Below are positions 7,109-16,740 of a stretch of DNA of 26,561 bases, in pieces. The notes under the pieces were generated by a model. The model did no database searches, was not told the origin of the DNA, and saw nothing but the letters and a program-made list of their open reading frames with translations. This stretch comes from Candidatus Nanopelagicales bacterium (GTDB lineage: Bacteria > Actinomycetota > Actinomycetes > S36-B12): positions 1-26,561 of the forward strand of contig JALQSY010000007.1 of assembly GCA_023264215.1 (NCBI GenBank). Reading direction: 5' to 3'. Positions within the stretch are counted from its first letter, which is position 1. Each line of letters starts with the position of its first letter. The position numbers were made by a program, and so were the translations under genes.

Positions 7109-9004
7109 GTGCGCCGTCGAGCACTGACCGCGGCCCTGGCCAGCGCGGCCGTAGCGGCCGGGCTGCTCGTCGCCGCGCCTCCGGCTGTCGCGGCAGACCC
7201 TCCGCGCCCGATCGTGTCGGGCTGGTTCGGCTGGTGGGCCTCGGACACGGCCGTCAACCAGATGGCCTCCTCGGCGGATGGGGTGGTGCGCGAGGTCGCC
7301 ATGTTCTGGTGGTCGTTCCAGGGGCCCAAGAACCCCCTGTGCATCTACGACAACGGGGACTACGACAAGCAGGGCGACTGGGGCGACTGCATGGATCCGG
7401 GCTGGGCCACGCCCTGGACGACTCCGAAGTTCGACCGTCAGCGCAAGGCACTGCAGGCGGCGGGAATCAAGGTCAACGCGTCGATCACCGATCTGTCCTC
7501 GTCAACCGCAGGCCAGCTGGGCGAGTATCTCTCCAAGGGCAGCAACCGTCGGGCGTACGCGAAGCTCATCACCGACTACGCGGTCAAGGCCGGCGTCGAC
7601 GGCATCGACCTCGACTGGGAGGTCTTCGCCTTCCATGACGACCGAGCCACCTGGCCGAAGACGCGGGACGCCTGGATCAAGACCATCAAGGTCCTGTCGA
7701 GCAACCTGCGAGCGAAGGGGCTCACACTGTGGGCCACGGTCCCCGGGGGGACGTCGCCATTCGTCACCGCGAGCACGGCGCCCGTCAATCAGTGCGGAGA
7801 CTCCCGCGGACCCGTCGGCTCGCCCAATCCCGGCACGGGGTACTGCGTCTACGCATGGTCGGAGATCGCCCCGTACGTCGACCGGCTGAAGATCATGGCC
7901 TACGACTACAGCTTCAGCGTGCCCGGTCCCATCGGGCCCAATAACTGGGCGCGGCAGGTCGCGGAGAGCGCCGTCGCCCAAGTGGGTTCGGAGAACGCCG
8001 GGAAGGTCTGGATCGGCGCACCCCAGTACGGCCGCAATTGGCCCCTGACCTCCGGCGACGGCTGGACGGTCAACACCGAGTGCCCTGCGGGCTGGAAGCC
8101 GGCCACCGCTCCTGCGCGCACGACGATGTCGCCGTCCTCGGCCAGGGAACTCGCCGCACGGACGAAGGCCGAGATCAGATGGGACTCGACCTTCAGTGAA
8201 TGGACCTTCGAGTACTGGCTGCCCACCGCCGGAAAGGTGAAGAAGAAGAAGCAGCAGTGCGATGTCAAGCGACGGGTGTGGTTCGCGGACACCAGGTCGG
8301 CCCTTGCCCGTGCGACCATCGTTCCCGATCTGCGCATCGGCGGCATCGCCGTGTGGGACTTCGGCACGGTCAGCAGCGACTTCTACCCGCGACTGGCTGA
8401 GTACGGCCGGGAGATCGCACCGACCGCGACCACCGTCAAGATCAAAGCCCCGAAGGCCACCGTCCACGGACGCACGATCTCGATCAGGGTCGCCACCGAG
8501 GGCCGTTCAGGTCCTGCCAAGGGCGCCCAGGCCACGCTGTACTTCACCGCCGACAGTGGTGCCTCGACGCGCGCGAAGGTGGAGACCAAGGACCTCGACG
8601 CCGACGGCAAGACCGTCTTCCGCGTGCCGGCGGAGTCCAGCGGCACGTGGAGTGTCGATGTCGATGGCTCGTGGTCTTATGGCCCTGGTCAGGCGCAGGC
8701 CAAGACAACGGTCCGATACGCCGTGACCGCGGAGGCCAGTGCCGCCAAGGTGGACGTCGGTACGCCCGTCACGATCACCGGCACCGTGTCGCCTGGATCA
8801 GCCGGGCTGCCTGTCACCGTTCAGCGCCGTAGCGGCAAGGGTGCCTGGCGAGACGTGTCCTCGACCACGACCTCCGCCCAGGGCGCGGTCAGCGTCACGG
8901 TCAAGCCGACCGTGACCGGGGAATTCGCGTTCCGGTTGGTCGTGCCGCCGTCCGGTGGCCTCGCGCAGGGTGCATCGGCCCGCATCATGATCACCGCCGG
9001 ATAG
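7109..9004 (+). CDS. Secreted GH18 glycoside hydrolase (chitinase-like)
   Basis: GH18 enzymes cut beta-1,4 linkages next to N-acetylglucosamine in chitin, chitodextrins or peptidoglycan-like glycans. The protein starts with a signal peptide (MRRRAL, hydrophobic core, AVAAD cleavage region near residue 30). The catalytic motif DGIDLDWE at residues 164-171 keeps all acidic residues, with E171 as the proton donor, and the later KIMAYDYS block supplies the substrate-orienting tyrosine. After about residue 440 come two beta-rich, Ig-like repeats (around TVKIKAPKATV and VDVGTPVTITGTV) of the type used as surface or carbohydrate-binding modules. The GTG at 7109 is chosen because GGAGGT precedes it by 5 nt; GTG at 7079 is the alternative. 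No membrane anchor or LPXTG is seen at the C-terminus. The substrate is inferred only. Confidence 0.92.
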   Translation: MRRRALTAALASAAVAAGLLVAAPPAVAADPPRPIVSGWFGWWASDTAVNQMASSADGVVREVAMFWWSFQGPKNPLCIYDNGDYDKQGDWGDCMDPGWATPWTTPKFDRQRKALQAAGIKVNASITDLSSSTAGQLGEYLSKGSNRRAYAKLITDYAVKAGVDGIDLDWEVFAFHDDRATWPKTRDAWIKTIKVLSSNLRAKGLTLWATVPGGTSPFVTASTAPVNQCGDSRGPVGSPNPGTGYCVYAWSEIAPYVDRLKIMAYDYSFSVPGPIGPNNWARQVAESAVAQVGSENAGKVWIGAPQYGRNWPLTSGDGWTVNTECPAGWKPATAPARTTMSPSSARELAARTKAEIRWDSTFSEWTFEYWLPTAGKVKKKKQQCDVKRRVWFADTRSALARATIVPDLRIGGIAVWDFGTVSSDFYPRLAEYGREIAPTATTVKIKAPKATVHGRTISIRVATEGRSGPAKGAQATLYFTADSGASTRAKVETKDLDADGKTVFRVPAESSGTWSVDVDGSWSYGPGQAQAKTTVRYAVTAEASAAKVDVGTPVTITGTVSPGSAGLPVTVQRRSGKGAWRDVSSTTTSAQGAVSVTVKPTVTGEFAFRLVVPPSGGLAQGASARIMITAG

Positions 9005-9013
9005 GGATCGCCG

Positions 9014-9019
9014 TACGCT
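9014..9019 (+). promoter_or_regulatory. Probable -10 hexamer of clpS (TACGCT)
   Basis: TACGCT is followed by GGGCTG and the ATG at 9026, again a 6-nt gap without a good Shine-Dalgarno. Confidence 0.5.
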
Positions 9020-9025
9020 GGGCTG

Positions 9026-9319
9026 ATGACGACCGCGCCGACGGAGCTTGAACGCCCCGATATCGCGGACGAGGCCAGCACCGACGTCCCGTGGATCACC
9101 ATCGTCTGGAACGATCCGGTCAACCTCATGTCGTACGTCACGTACGTGTTCATGACGTATTTCAAGTACTCCCGCGAGAAGGCCGAGCGGCTGATGATGC
9201 AGGTGCATCAGGACGGGCGATCGGTCGTGTCGTCCGGCACGCGCGAGGAGATGGAGCGCGACGTGGGCGCCATGCACTCCTATGGGCTGTGGGCGACCCT
9301 GGCGAAGGATGATTCGTGA
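9026..9319 (+). CDS. clpS: ATP-dependent Clp protease adaptor ClpS
   Basis: ClpS delivers N-degron substrates to the Clp ATPase (ClpC in Actinobacteria). The 97-residue protein has the conserved [15 protein letters not shown] segment after a short disordered N-terminus, then [17 protein letters not shown] and REEMERDV, and ends with YGLWATL. These cover the N-degron pocket and the ATPase-contacting face. It overlaps the DUF2017 gene by 4 nt (GTGA), so the two are translationally coupled, as in other Actinobacteria. Confidence 0.96.
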   Translation: MTTAPTELERPDIADEASTDVPWITIVWNDPVNLMSYVTYVFMTYFKYSREKAERLMMQVHQDGRSVVSSGTREEMERDVGAMHSYGLWATLAKDDS

Positions 9320-9861
9320 GCGTGCACGGCTTCCGCCGGACCGCCACCGGTCGCATCGTCCTGCGTGTCGACATCGTCGAGAAGGGCCTGCTGACGACCC
9401 TGCTGGAGCAGCTCACGGAGTTCGTGGCCCCGGAGGTCGCCGACGACGAGGACCCGCTGGTGAGCCTGGTCGGCCTCGACCCTTCGGCGGAGCGGCCCGA
9501 CGACCCGGCTCTCGCCCGGCTCTTCCCGGACGCCTACCTCGACGATCCCGATGCCGCTGCGGAGTTCCGCAGGTTCACCGAGCGCTCGCTGCGGGAGACC
9601 AAACTGGCCCATGCGCGCACAGCCCTGGACACGCTCGGGCGGTCGGGCGAGAAGGTCACGCTCAGCACCGATGAGGCCGGTGCATGGCTGGGCGCCCTGA
9701 ACGACGTGCGATTGGCGCTGGGGACTCGACTCGGGGTCACCGAGGAGGGCATGAGCGAACTCGCCGCGCTGCCCGATGAGGATCCGCGCGCTGCGACGTA
9801 TCACGTCTACGACTGGTTGACCTACCTGCAGGAGACGCTCGTGCGGGCGGTCATGGCCTGA
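9316..9861 (+). CDS. DUF2017 family protein
   Basis: The function is unknown; the gene follows clpS in many Actinobacteria (Rv1332 in the M. tuberculosis order, from memory). The 181-residue protein is acidic in the middle, has no signal peptide or membrane segment, and appears all-helical ([14 protein letters not shown], then [20 protein letters not shown]). The GTG at 9316 overlaps the ClpS stop as GTGA. The next conserved genes (mec onward) are separated from it here by the rhodopsin gene on the other strand. Confidence 0.88.
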   Translation: MSVHGFRRTATGRIVLRVDIVEKGLLTTLLEQLTEFVAPEVADDEDPLVSLVGLDPSAERPDDPALARLFPDAYLDDPDAAAEFRRFTERSLRETKLAHARTALDTLGRSGEKVTLSTDEAGAWLGALNDVRLALGTRLGVTEEGMSELAALPDEDPRAATYHVYDWLTYLQETLVRAVMA

Positions 9862-10102
9862 TCTCGTACACGAGCGGCCGTGGTCGCAGGTGATTCCCCT
9901 GGTGAATCCACGACAACTGCCCGCTCGGCCTAGCTGCGCGCCTGGCCTGGCCCGGCGGGTCGTCCAGGCGCCCCTGTCGGGCTACGTCGGTGAGTGCCCG
10001 GCAACGGCAACCTGCGCCAGCGAATGCACGGAAGTCGCCGCCAAGATGCGTGCGTTCACTGGCGGAAGATGGGGACAGCCCTGGCTCGTTGCCCTGACAT
10101 GC
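9862..10102. other. Intergenic stretch between convergent DUF2017 and rhodopsin genes
   Basis: I find no gene or RNA here. Small dyads are CTCGT/ACGAG at 9863-9874, just after the DUF2017 stop, and GATTC/GAATC starting at 9892. Neither is followed by a T-run, so termination of the clpS transcript is not clearly marked. Confidence 0.5.
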
Positions 10103-10133
10103 AAAAGGGGCGGGACCTCGACGGTCCCGCCCC
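10103..10133 (-). terminator. Intrinsic terminator of the rhodopsin gene
   Basis: Arms at 10107-10117 (GGGGCGGGACC) and 10123-10133 (GGTCCCGCCCC) pair perfectly over 11 bp with a 5-nt loop. On the minus strand the stem is followed directly by TTTT (10103-10106). It starts 14 nt after the rhodopsin stop. On the plus strand no T-run follows, so it acts in one direction. Confidence 0.9.
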
Positions 10134-10147
10134 TCCTGACAGGGAAT

Positions 10148-10969
10148 CTACTTGCTGGACGGAGCTTCCTTCATCTCAGCCTCGGCGAACTCCGGGCTGT
10201 CGTCCATCGACTTGATGCGTGCGATCTTGAAGATCAGCAGGCCGTACAGACACTTGGCCAGTACGTCGGCGATGGAGTAGCCCACCTGGCGGTAGACGAA
10301 CGCATCCGCGCCGTCGAGCCCGAGCATCGGGAAGGCGTACGAGATCGGGTACACGCCCCACGTCGCGAGGAGCAGCCAGCGCAGGCCAGCAAGCTCCTTG
10401 CCCACCTGGTTGGGCTGGTTCTTCGCTGCTCGACTGAGTTCGACGAACAGGACGTAGAGGATGTAGATGAACGGGATCGTCGATAGTGCACCCCAGATGG
10501 CCTTCGGCGCCATTTCCGCCGTGACCTCGCCCGGGTAGCCCAGGATGATCATGAGTGCCGAAGCCGGGATGAGCTTCCACAGGAGCGAGCGACGGACCGC
10601 GGCCGGCAGCGCCAGCACTGCCACCGTTTCGAAGAGCAGCAGCGGCACGGTCAGCAGCCAGTCGACGTAGCGGTAGCCCTCGTTGAAGCCGTCACCCTTG
10701 ACGAGCTCGAAGACCTCCTGCACGCCCGGCGTGCCGGCGCCGACCGCGATGTACGCGTCGGAGAACGAGTCGAAGATGCGCAGGTAGTGGTAGGCCGCGA
10801 TGAAGCAGACCATGGCGGAGACGACAAGCGCCAGCCGGTAGCGGGGCAGGACCCGCGGGGTCACTGCCAGCAAGAAGACGGTCGTGGCGGCCATGGAGGC
10901 CAGTGCCAGCGACAGGATGTTGTAGACGGTCTGGAACTGTGCGTTCGACAGTTCGAGTACCTGTTCCAT
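10148..10969 (-). CDS. Xanthorhodopsin-type light-driven proton pump
   Basis: This seven-helix retinal protein would pump protons outward across the cell membrane in light. The 273-residue sequence has the retinal Schiff-base lysine K239 (ADVLAKCLYG), the proton acceptor D103, T107 and the proton donor E114 (RYVDWLLTVPLLLFE, a DTE motif), and H61 (AAYHYLRI), the partner of the acceptor. L111, at the proteorhodopsin-105 tuning site, suggests green absorption. G160 (IWGALSTIPF) aligns with G156 of xanthorhodopsin, the glycine that opens the site for a carotenoid antenna. The closest remembered relative is Salinibacter xanthorhodopsin (LGYPGEV, LLLLATWG). The ATG at 10969 has GGGAAG upstream. 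No retinal or carotenoid synthesis gene is in the window. The gene is isolated on the minus strand, with its own terminator, inside a conserved gene block. Confidence 0.96.
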   Translation of the reverse strand: MEQVLELSNAQFQTVYNILSLALASMAATTVFLLAVTPRVLPRYRLALVVSAMVCFIAAYHYLRIFDSFSDAYIAVGAGTPGVQEVFELVKGDGFNEGYRYVDWLLTVPLLLFETVAVLALPAAVRRSLLWKLIPASALMIILGYPGEVTAEMAPKAIWGALSTIPFIYILYVLFVELSRAAKNQPNQVGKELAGLRWLLLATWGVYPISYAFPMLGLDGADAFVYRQVGYSIADVLAKCLYGLLIFKIARIKSMDDSPEFAEAEMKEAPSSK

Positions 10970-11110
10970 TCGGAACTTCCCTTCTATCGAGCGCCTCCCG
11001 GCGCCGTTGCCGGGCGCCCCTGGGCGCCGTATGGGCAGGACTGTCCTCCTCCCCCTGGGAGTCCGCAAGTTGAACAACGCCTGACGCGATTTAGGGAACT
11101 TCAAGGTTGC
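10970..11110 (-). promoter_or_regulatory. Structured leader/promoter region of the rhodopsin gene
   Basis: The 181-bp gap to the divergent mec gene contains two hairpins close to the rhodopsin start: GGCGCCC/GGGCGCC at 11013-11028 (2-nt centre) and CCCGGC/GCCGGG around 10998-11014, which share bases and so may be alternatives. Farther up is the palindrome GTTGAACAAC at 11069-11078, a possible operator. The ribosome binding site GGGAAG is 7 nt before the ATG. I cannot place the -10/-35 boxes with confidence. Confidence 0.4.
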
Positions 11111-11124
11111 GTAAGTGGGGGTCC

Positions 11125-11130
11125 TAGGCT
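11125..11130 (+). promoter_or_regulatory. Probable -10 hexamer of mec (TAGGCT)
   Basis: TAGGCT is 20 nt before the mec ATG at 11151. A GTG at 11137, 6 nt after the hexamer, is out of frame and meets a stop at once, so transcription probably gives a 14-nt leader with GGGGCGG as the ribosome site. Confidence 0.5.
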
Positions 11131-11150
11131 GGGCCCGTGCTGGGGCGGCG

Positions 11151-11570
11151 ATGCTGAGGATCCGAGGCGATCTGGTGGACGCGATGGTGGCCCACGCCCG
11201 CGCAGACCACCCCGACGAGGCCTGCGGGGTCATCGCCGGCCCTGAGGGCGGGGATACGCCGGAGCGCTTCATCCCCATGGTCAACGCGGCCCGCTCGCCC
11301 ACGTTCTACGAGTTCGACTCCGCGGACCTGCTCCGGCTCTATCGGGAGATGGACGATCGGGACGAGGAGCCGGTCGTGATCTACCACTCCCACACGGCGA
11401 CCGAGGCCTACCCGTCCCGGACCGACATCTCCTACGCCTCCGAGCCGGGCGCCCACTACGTCCTGGTCTCCACGAGGGAGTGCGGGACCGGGGAGGGCCC
11501 TGTGGAGGTGCGCTCCTTCCGGATCATCGACGGGGTGGTCACGGAGGAGCCGATCGTGATCGTCGCCTAG
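11151..11570 (+). CDS. mec: JAMM-family metallopeptidase, CysO-cysteine hydrolase
   Basis: Mec+ is a zinc peptidase that releases cysteine from the C-terminus of CysO-cysteine, the last step of CysM-dependent cysteine synthesis. The JAMM motif is complete: E23, H79-x-H81, S89 and D92 (YHSHTATEAYPSRTD). Length is 139 residues, normal for the family. The ATG at 11151 is chosen because the upstream GTG at 11115 lies before the -10 hexamer and adds a non-homologous leader. The stop TAG at 11568 is also the start of the -10 hexamer for cysO. Confidence 0.95.
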   Translation: MLRIRGDLVDAMVAHARADHPDEACGVIAGPEGGDTPERFIPMVNAARSPTFYEFDSADLLRLYREMDDRDEEPVVIYHSHTATEAYPSRTDISYASEPGAHYVLVSTRECGTGEGPVEVRSFRIIDGVVTEEPIVIVA

Positions 11571-11573
11571 GCT
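11568..11573 (+). promoter_or_regulatory. Probable -10 hexamer of cysO overlapping the mec stop codon (TAGGCT)
   Basis: The mec stop TAG (11568-11570) provides the first half of TAGGCT. The hexamer is followed by TGCCCC and the cysO ATG at 11580, with no Shine-Dalgarno. This would let cysO and cysM be made from their own leaderless mRNA in addition to readthrough from mec. Confidence 0.5.
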
Positions 11574-11579
11574 TGCCCC

Positions 11580-13605
<2,026 letters not shown>

Positions 13606-13636
13606 GCAATCCAGTCGAAGCCTTCACATGATGGTT

Positions 13637-13655
13637 GCCGACAGGACATGTCGGC
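13637..13655. repeat. Hairpin between murI and the mannosyltransferase cassette
   Basis: GCCGACA (13637-13643) and TGTCGGC (13649-13655) pair around GGACA. It sits 31 nt after murI and 39 nt before mgtA. There is no T-run, so it may be an operator for the cassette or a weak terminator. Confidence 0.4.
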
Positions 13656-13694
13656 GACGACCTATGTCAGCAATCTCTGCGCTGCACTGACGTC

Positions 13695-14834
13695 ATGCGA
13701 GTGGGCATCATCACGGAGTCCTTCCTGCCGCATGTCAACGGCGTGACGAACTCGGTGCTGCGGATCCTTGAGCACCTCGAGCGACGAGGTCACGATGCGG
13801 TGGTGCTTGCCCCGACCTCGACGGGAGTCCCACCGCCATCGAGTTACGCCGGGACTCCCATCCACGCCATGCCGAGTTTGCCCACGCCCCGCTATCCGCA
13901 GGTGAGGATCTCGCTTGGCTCGTCGCGCCAGATGGCCGATTGCCTTGGCGAGTACCAGGCGGATGTGGTCCACCTCGCGAGTCCGTTCCTCACGGGTCCT
14001 CCAGCACTTCGGGCCGCCAATGCCCTAGGCATCCCCGTCGTGGCCTCGTACCAGACCGACCTCGCCGGGTTCGTGACCAGGTACGGCGCTGCGCCCCTTG
14101 CACGCCTCATCTGGCGTCGACTGAGGGCCATCCACGGTCGCGCTCAGCTCAACCTGGCGCCGTCTCGCGCTGCCGTGGATCAACTCGCTCAGGAGGGCAT
14201 CACAGGAGTTCGGCTATGGCCCCGCGGCGTGGACAGCGACCGCTTCAGCCCAGGCCATCGCTCGCGCGTGCTTCGGAGGCGACTTGCGCCACGCGGTGAG
14301 GCCCTGGTCGGCTACGTCGGACGGCTTGCCCCCGAGAAGTGCGTCGATGATCTGCGTGTTCTTCGGGGCCTGCCGAACGTTCGGTTGGTCGTCATTGGGG
14401 ATGGCCCCGATCGTGGCCGGCTGGAGCGCGCACTCCCGGGTGCGGCCTTCCTGGGGTTCCTCGGGGGCAGGGAGCTCAGCCGGGCCATCGCGACTCTGGA
14501 CGTGGGCGTCCACACAGGTCCGCACGAGACGTTCTGCCAGAGCCTGCAGGAGGTGTTGGCATCAGGTGTTCCCGCTGTCGCAGTCGGCGCGGGAGGCCCG
14601 CTGGACCTGGTCAATGCGAGCCGCAACGGCTGGTTGTATCCGCCGGGGGACCTCGACGTCCTCCGTGAAATGGTCATCGACTTGGTGGGGGATCCGGCCA
14701 AGTCACGGGCGATGGGTCGATGCGCTCGCGAGAGCGTGCGTGAGCGGACGTGGGAGAGCGTGGGCGATGCGCTCCTCGACAACTACTGCGAACTCACGGG
14801 GATCCCTGACGGTCAGGCGCGACAGGTGGCGTAG
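13695..14834 (+). CDS. GT4 mannosyltransferase, MgtA-like
   Basis: MgtA of mycobacteria transfers mannose from GDP-mannose to a glycolipid acceptor at the inner face of the membrane. The 379-residue protein has the GT-B N-terminus TESFLPHVNGVTNSV, VGRLAPEK at 208-215 for the donor phosphates, and the EX7E motif at E278/E286 (HETFCQSLQE). These resemble Rv0557 strongly from memory. The ATG at 13695 starts the first family block; the in-frame extension upstream from 13635 has no similarity. It is the first gene of a three-gene cassette placed inside the conserved block. The exact acceptor is unknown. Confidence 0.85.
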   Translation: MRVGIITESFLPHVNGVTNSVLRILEHLERRGHDAVVLAPTSTGVPPPSSYAGTPIHAMPSLPTPRYPQVRISLGSSRQMADCLGEYQADVVHLASPFLTGPPALRAANALGIPVVASYQTDLAGFVTRYGAAPLARLIWRRLRAIHGRAQLNLAPSRAAVDQLAQEGITGVRLWPRGVDSDRFSPGHRSRVLRRRLAPRGEALVGYVGRLAPEKCVDDLRVLRGLPNVRLVVIGDGPDRGRLERALPGAAFLGFLGGRELSRAIATLDVGVHTGPHETFCQSLQEVLASGVPAVAVGAGGPLDLVNASRNGWLYPPGDLDVLREMVIDLVGDPAKSRAMGRCARESVRERTWESVGDALLDNYCELTGIPDGQARQVA

Positions 14835-14845
14835 GTGGAGGACCG

Positions 14846-15979
14846 ATGCGCATCGTGCAGGTAGCGAACTTCTACTCGCAGTCCAGTGGTGGTCTGCGCA
14901 CGACCATGGAGTCGCTAGCCGATGGATACCGTCGCCGGGGCCATGACGCAGTGATCATCGTCCCGGACGAGCGCCGTGGCCTGCGCGAGGTGACCAGGCC
15001 CTGGGGCACGCTGATCACGGTCCCGTCGCGAGCGATTCCCCGTTCGGGCGGGTACCGCGCCATCACGGATGTCGACATGCTTTGCACACTCCTCGACGAC
15101 CTCAAGCCCGATGCCCTCGAGGTTGCTGATCGCCTCACCCTTCGCCCCCTTGGATGGTGGGCGGCGGCTGCCGGCGTTCCTTCGGTCATGTGGGCGCATG
15201 AACGAATCGACGGCGTCCTCCGGGCGTTCGCTCCACCTCTCCTGCCGTACGGATTTTGGGCCGACATGTGGAATCGCAGCACGATGGGCCGCTTCGATCG
15301 CATCGTGGCCACGACGGCGTTCGCAGCCGAGGAGTTCGAGCGCATCGGAGCGACCAATGTCATTCGGATTCCCCTCGGTGTCGACCTGATCACCTTCCAC
15401 CCGTCGCGTCGAGACGACGATCTGAGAACGTCGCTCCTTGGTGACGACAGCGATGTGCTCCTGGTCTCGTGCACGCGCCTCTCCAAGGAGAAGCGACCGG
15501 ATTTGGCGCTAGGTGCCGTCGAGTGCTTGAGGCGCCGGGGCGTGAAGGCACGACTGCTCATCATCGGAACAGGGGCCTGGGAATCCCGCGTCAGGCGAGC
15601 GGCTCGGGGCCTTCCGGTGACCTTCCTCGGCCACGTGCAGGATCGTCACCGCCTGGCGGCCATCCTCGCGTCAGCAGACGTGGCCGTGAATCCGGGTCCG
15701 ATCGAGACCTTCGGTCTAGCAGCCCTTGAGTCACTCGCGAGTGGAACACCTGTGGTGGCGTCTCGTACGAGCGCGCTTGTCGACATCGCATCGGGTGCGG
15801 CTGGTCAGGCAGTGGCGCCCGAGCCGTCGGCACTCGCCGTGGCCATCATGAGCCTGCTGCGTCGCCCCGTCGACGGTCGGCGCAGAGCAGCCAGGCGACG
15901 CGCCGAGGAGTATCCGTGGTCACGGGCGGTCGCGGCGATGCTGGACGTCCACGGTGATCGCGTGAGCGCCTGGACGTGA
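14846..15979 (+). CDS. GT4 mannosyltransferase, PimC-like
   Basis: PimC of M. tuberculosis CDC1551 adds the third mannose to phosphatidylinositol mannosides. The 377-residue protein has VQVANFYSQSSGGLRT at the N-terminus, RLSKEKRPDL at 211-220 as donor-phosphate site and EX7E at E287/E295 (PIETFGLAALES), and follows PimC along its length from memory. GGAGG lies 4 nt before the ATG, and mgtA ends 11 nt upstream. The last four bases overlap the SGNH gene as GTGA. The pair suggests synthesis of mannosylated lipids of the PIM/LAM or mannosyl-diglyceride type; the acceptor remains inferred. Confidence 0.85.
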   Translation: MRIVQVANFYSQSSGGLRTTMESLADGYRRRGHDAVIIVPDERRGLREVTRPWGTLITVPSRAIPRSGGYRAITDVDMLCTLLDDLKPDALEVADRLTLRPLGWWAAAAGVPSVMWAHERIDGVLRAFAPPLLPYGFWADMWNRSTMGRFDRIVATTAFAAEEFERIGATNVIRIPLGVDLITFHPSRRDDDLRTSLLGDDSDVLLVSCTRLSKEKRPDLALGAVECLRRRGVKARLLIIGTGAWESRVRRAARGLPVTFLGHVQDRHRLAAILASADVAVNPGPIETFGLAALESLASGTPVVASRTSALVDIASGAAGQAVAPEPSALAVAIMSLLRRPVDGRRRAARRRAEEYPWSRAVAAMLDVHGDRVSAWT

Positions 15980-16731
15980 CGATGTCGACGCTCGTCGCGC
16001 TCGGAGACAGCGTCACGGTCGGAGTAGGCGATGTGGGGACCCCTTCGGGCTGGGCTGCCCACCTGTCGTGGGCCCTGGGAATGACTTCCTTTCGCAACCA
16101 AGCCCAGATTGGGGCGCGGGCCCGTGATGTGACGCGTGGCCAACTTCAGGCAGCGTGCGCGCTGCACCCGGCGCTTGCCACCGTGCTGGCCGGTGGAAAC
16201 GACGTACTGCGCGGTGACTTCCGCGCAGCCGATGTCGGTGTCCACGTCGAGTGCGCTGTCGATCGCCTGAGCCGGCGGGGAGCGGACGTCCTCGTCGTCC
16301 TCCTGCATGATCCCCGCAAGACGCTCCCAGGCCCGAGAATCGTGCGTGAGGTCCTCGGCGAACGCGCGGTCGAGGTGAACGCCGAGGTCCGAGCACGGCT
16401 TGCCGGAGCAGAACGAGTGGCCATCATCGATCCCGGGGCCTCCCCGATCACAGCAACCCGGGCAGCCTGGTCAGTCGATCGACTTCATCCGAGTGCATTC
16501 GGTCATCGAGCCCTGGCGGAGATGGCCCTCACGGCGCTGGCTCCGATGGGCTGGGGCCAATGCCGAGACCTGCTGAGTCCTTGCGAATCCCAACCGACCA
16601 ATCTCACGAAGGCGTGGTGGCTCGCCCGTCACGGCACTCCCTGGTTCGCCAAGCGCAGCCGCGATCTGCTTCCAGAGCTTGCTGCCGTGTGCTGGCGGCA
16701 CCACAGGAGTCGATCGAAGGCGTCCGCGTAG
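15976..16731 (+). CDS. SGNH/GDSL-family hydrolase
   Basis: SGNH enzymes are serine esterases or lipases, and some act on acylated sugars. The 251-residue protein has block I ALGDSVTVG (S12 nucleophile), block III GGND (N75) and block V DRLHP (D168, H171), so it should be active. It has no signal peptide, so it likely works in the cytoplasm. The GTG at 15976 overlaps pimC by 4 nt; ATG at 15982 is the alternative. Removal or transfer of an acyl group on a mannolipid is a reasonable guess from context. After block V there is a basic C-terminal tail of about 60 residues without known similarity. The TAG stop forms part of the next gene's -10. Confidence 0.85.
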   Translation: MTMSTLVALGDSVTVGVGDVGTPSGWAAHLSWALGMTSFRNQAQIGARARDVTRGQLQAACALHPALATVLAGGNDVLRGDFRAADVGVHVECAVDRLSRRGADVLVVLLHDPRKTLPGPRIVREVLGERAVEVNAEVRARLAGAERVAIIDPGASPITATRAAWSVDRLHPSAFGHRALAEMALTALAPMGWGQCRDLLSPCESQPTNLTKAWWLARHGTPWFAKRSRDLLPELAAVCWRHHRSRSKASA

Positions 16732-16734
16732 GCT
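16729..16734 (+). promoter_or_regulatory. Probable -10 hexamer of the MBL gene overlapping the SGNH stop codon (TAGGCT)
   Basis: The SGNH stop TAG (16729-16731) forms the first half of TAGGCT, followed by GCAAGG and the ATG at 16741. The AAGG is too close to the start to be a normal Shine-Dalgarno. This gives the conserved block its own promoter after the cassette. Confidence 0.5.
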
Positions 16735-16740
16735 GCAAGG

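Noticed and set aside
11137..11157. GTG 6 nt after the TAGGCT hexamer as mec start
   Set aside because: It is out of frame with mec and meets TGA after six codons.
10970..11302. N-terminal extension of the rhodopsin frame
   Set aside because: It runs through the leader and into antisense of mec; the ATG at 10969 has a ribosome site and starts the family sequence.
13635..13694. Upstream extension of the MgtA-like protein
   Set aside because: It crosses the hairpin at 13637-13655 and has no similarity; ATG at 13695 begins the family block.
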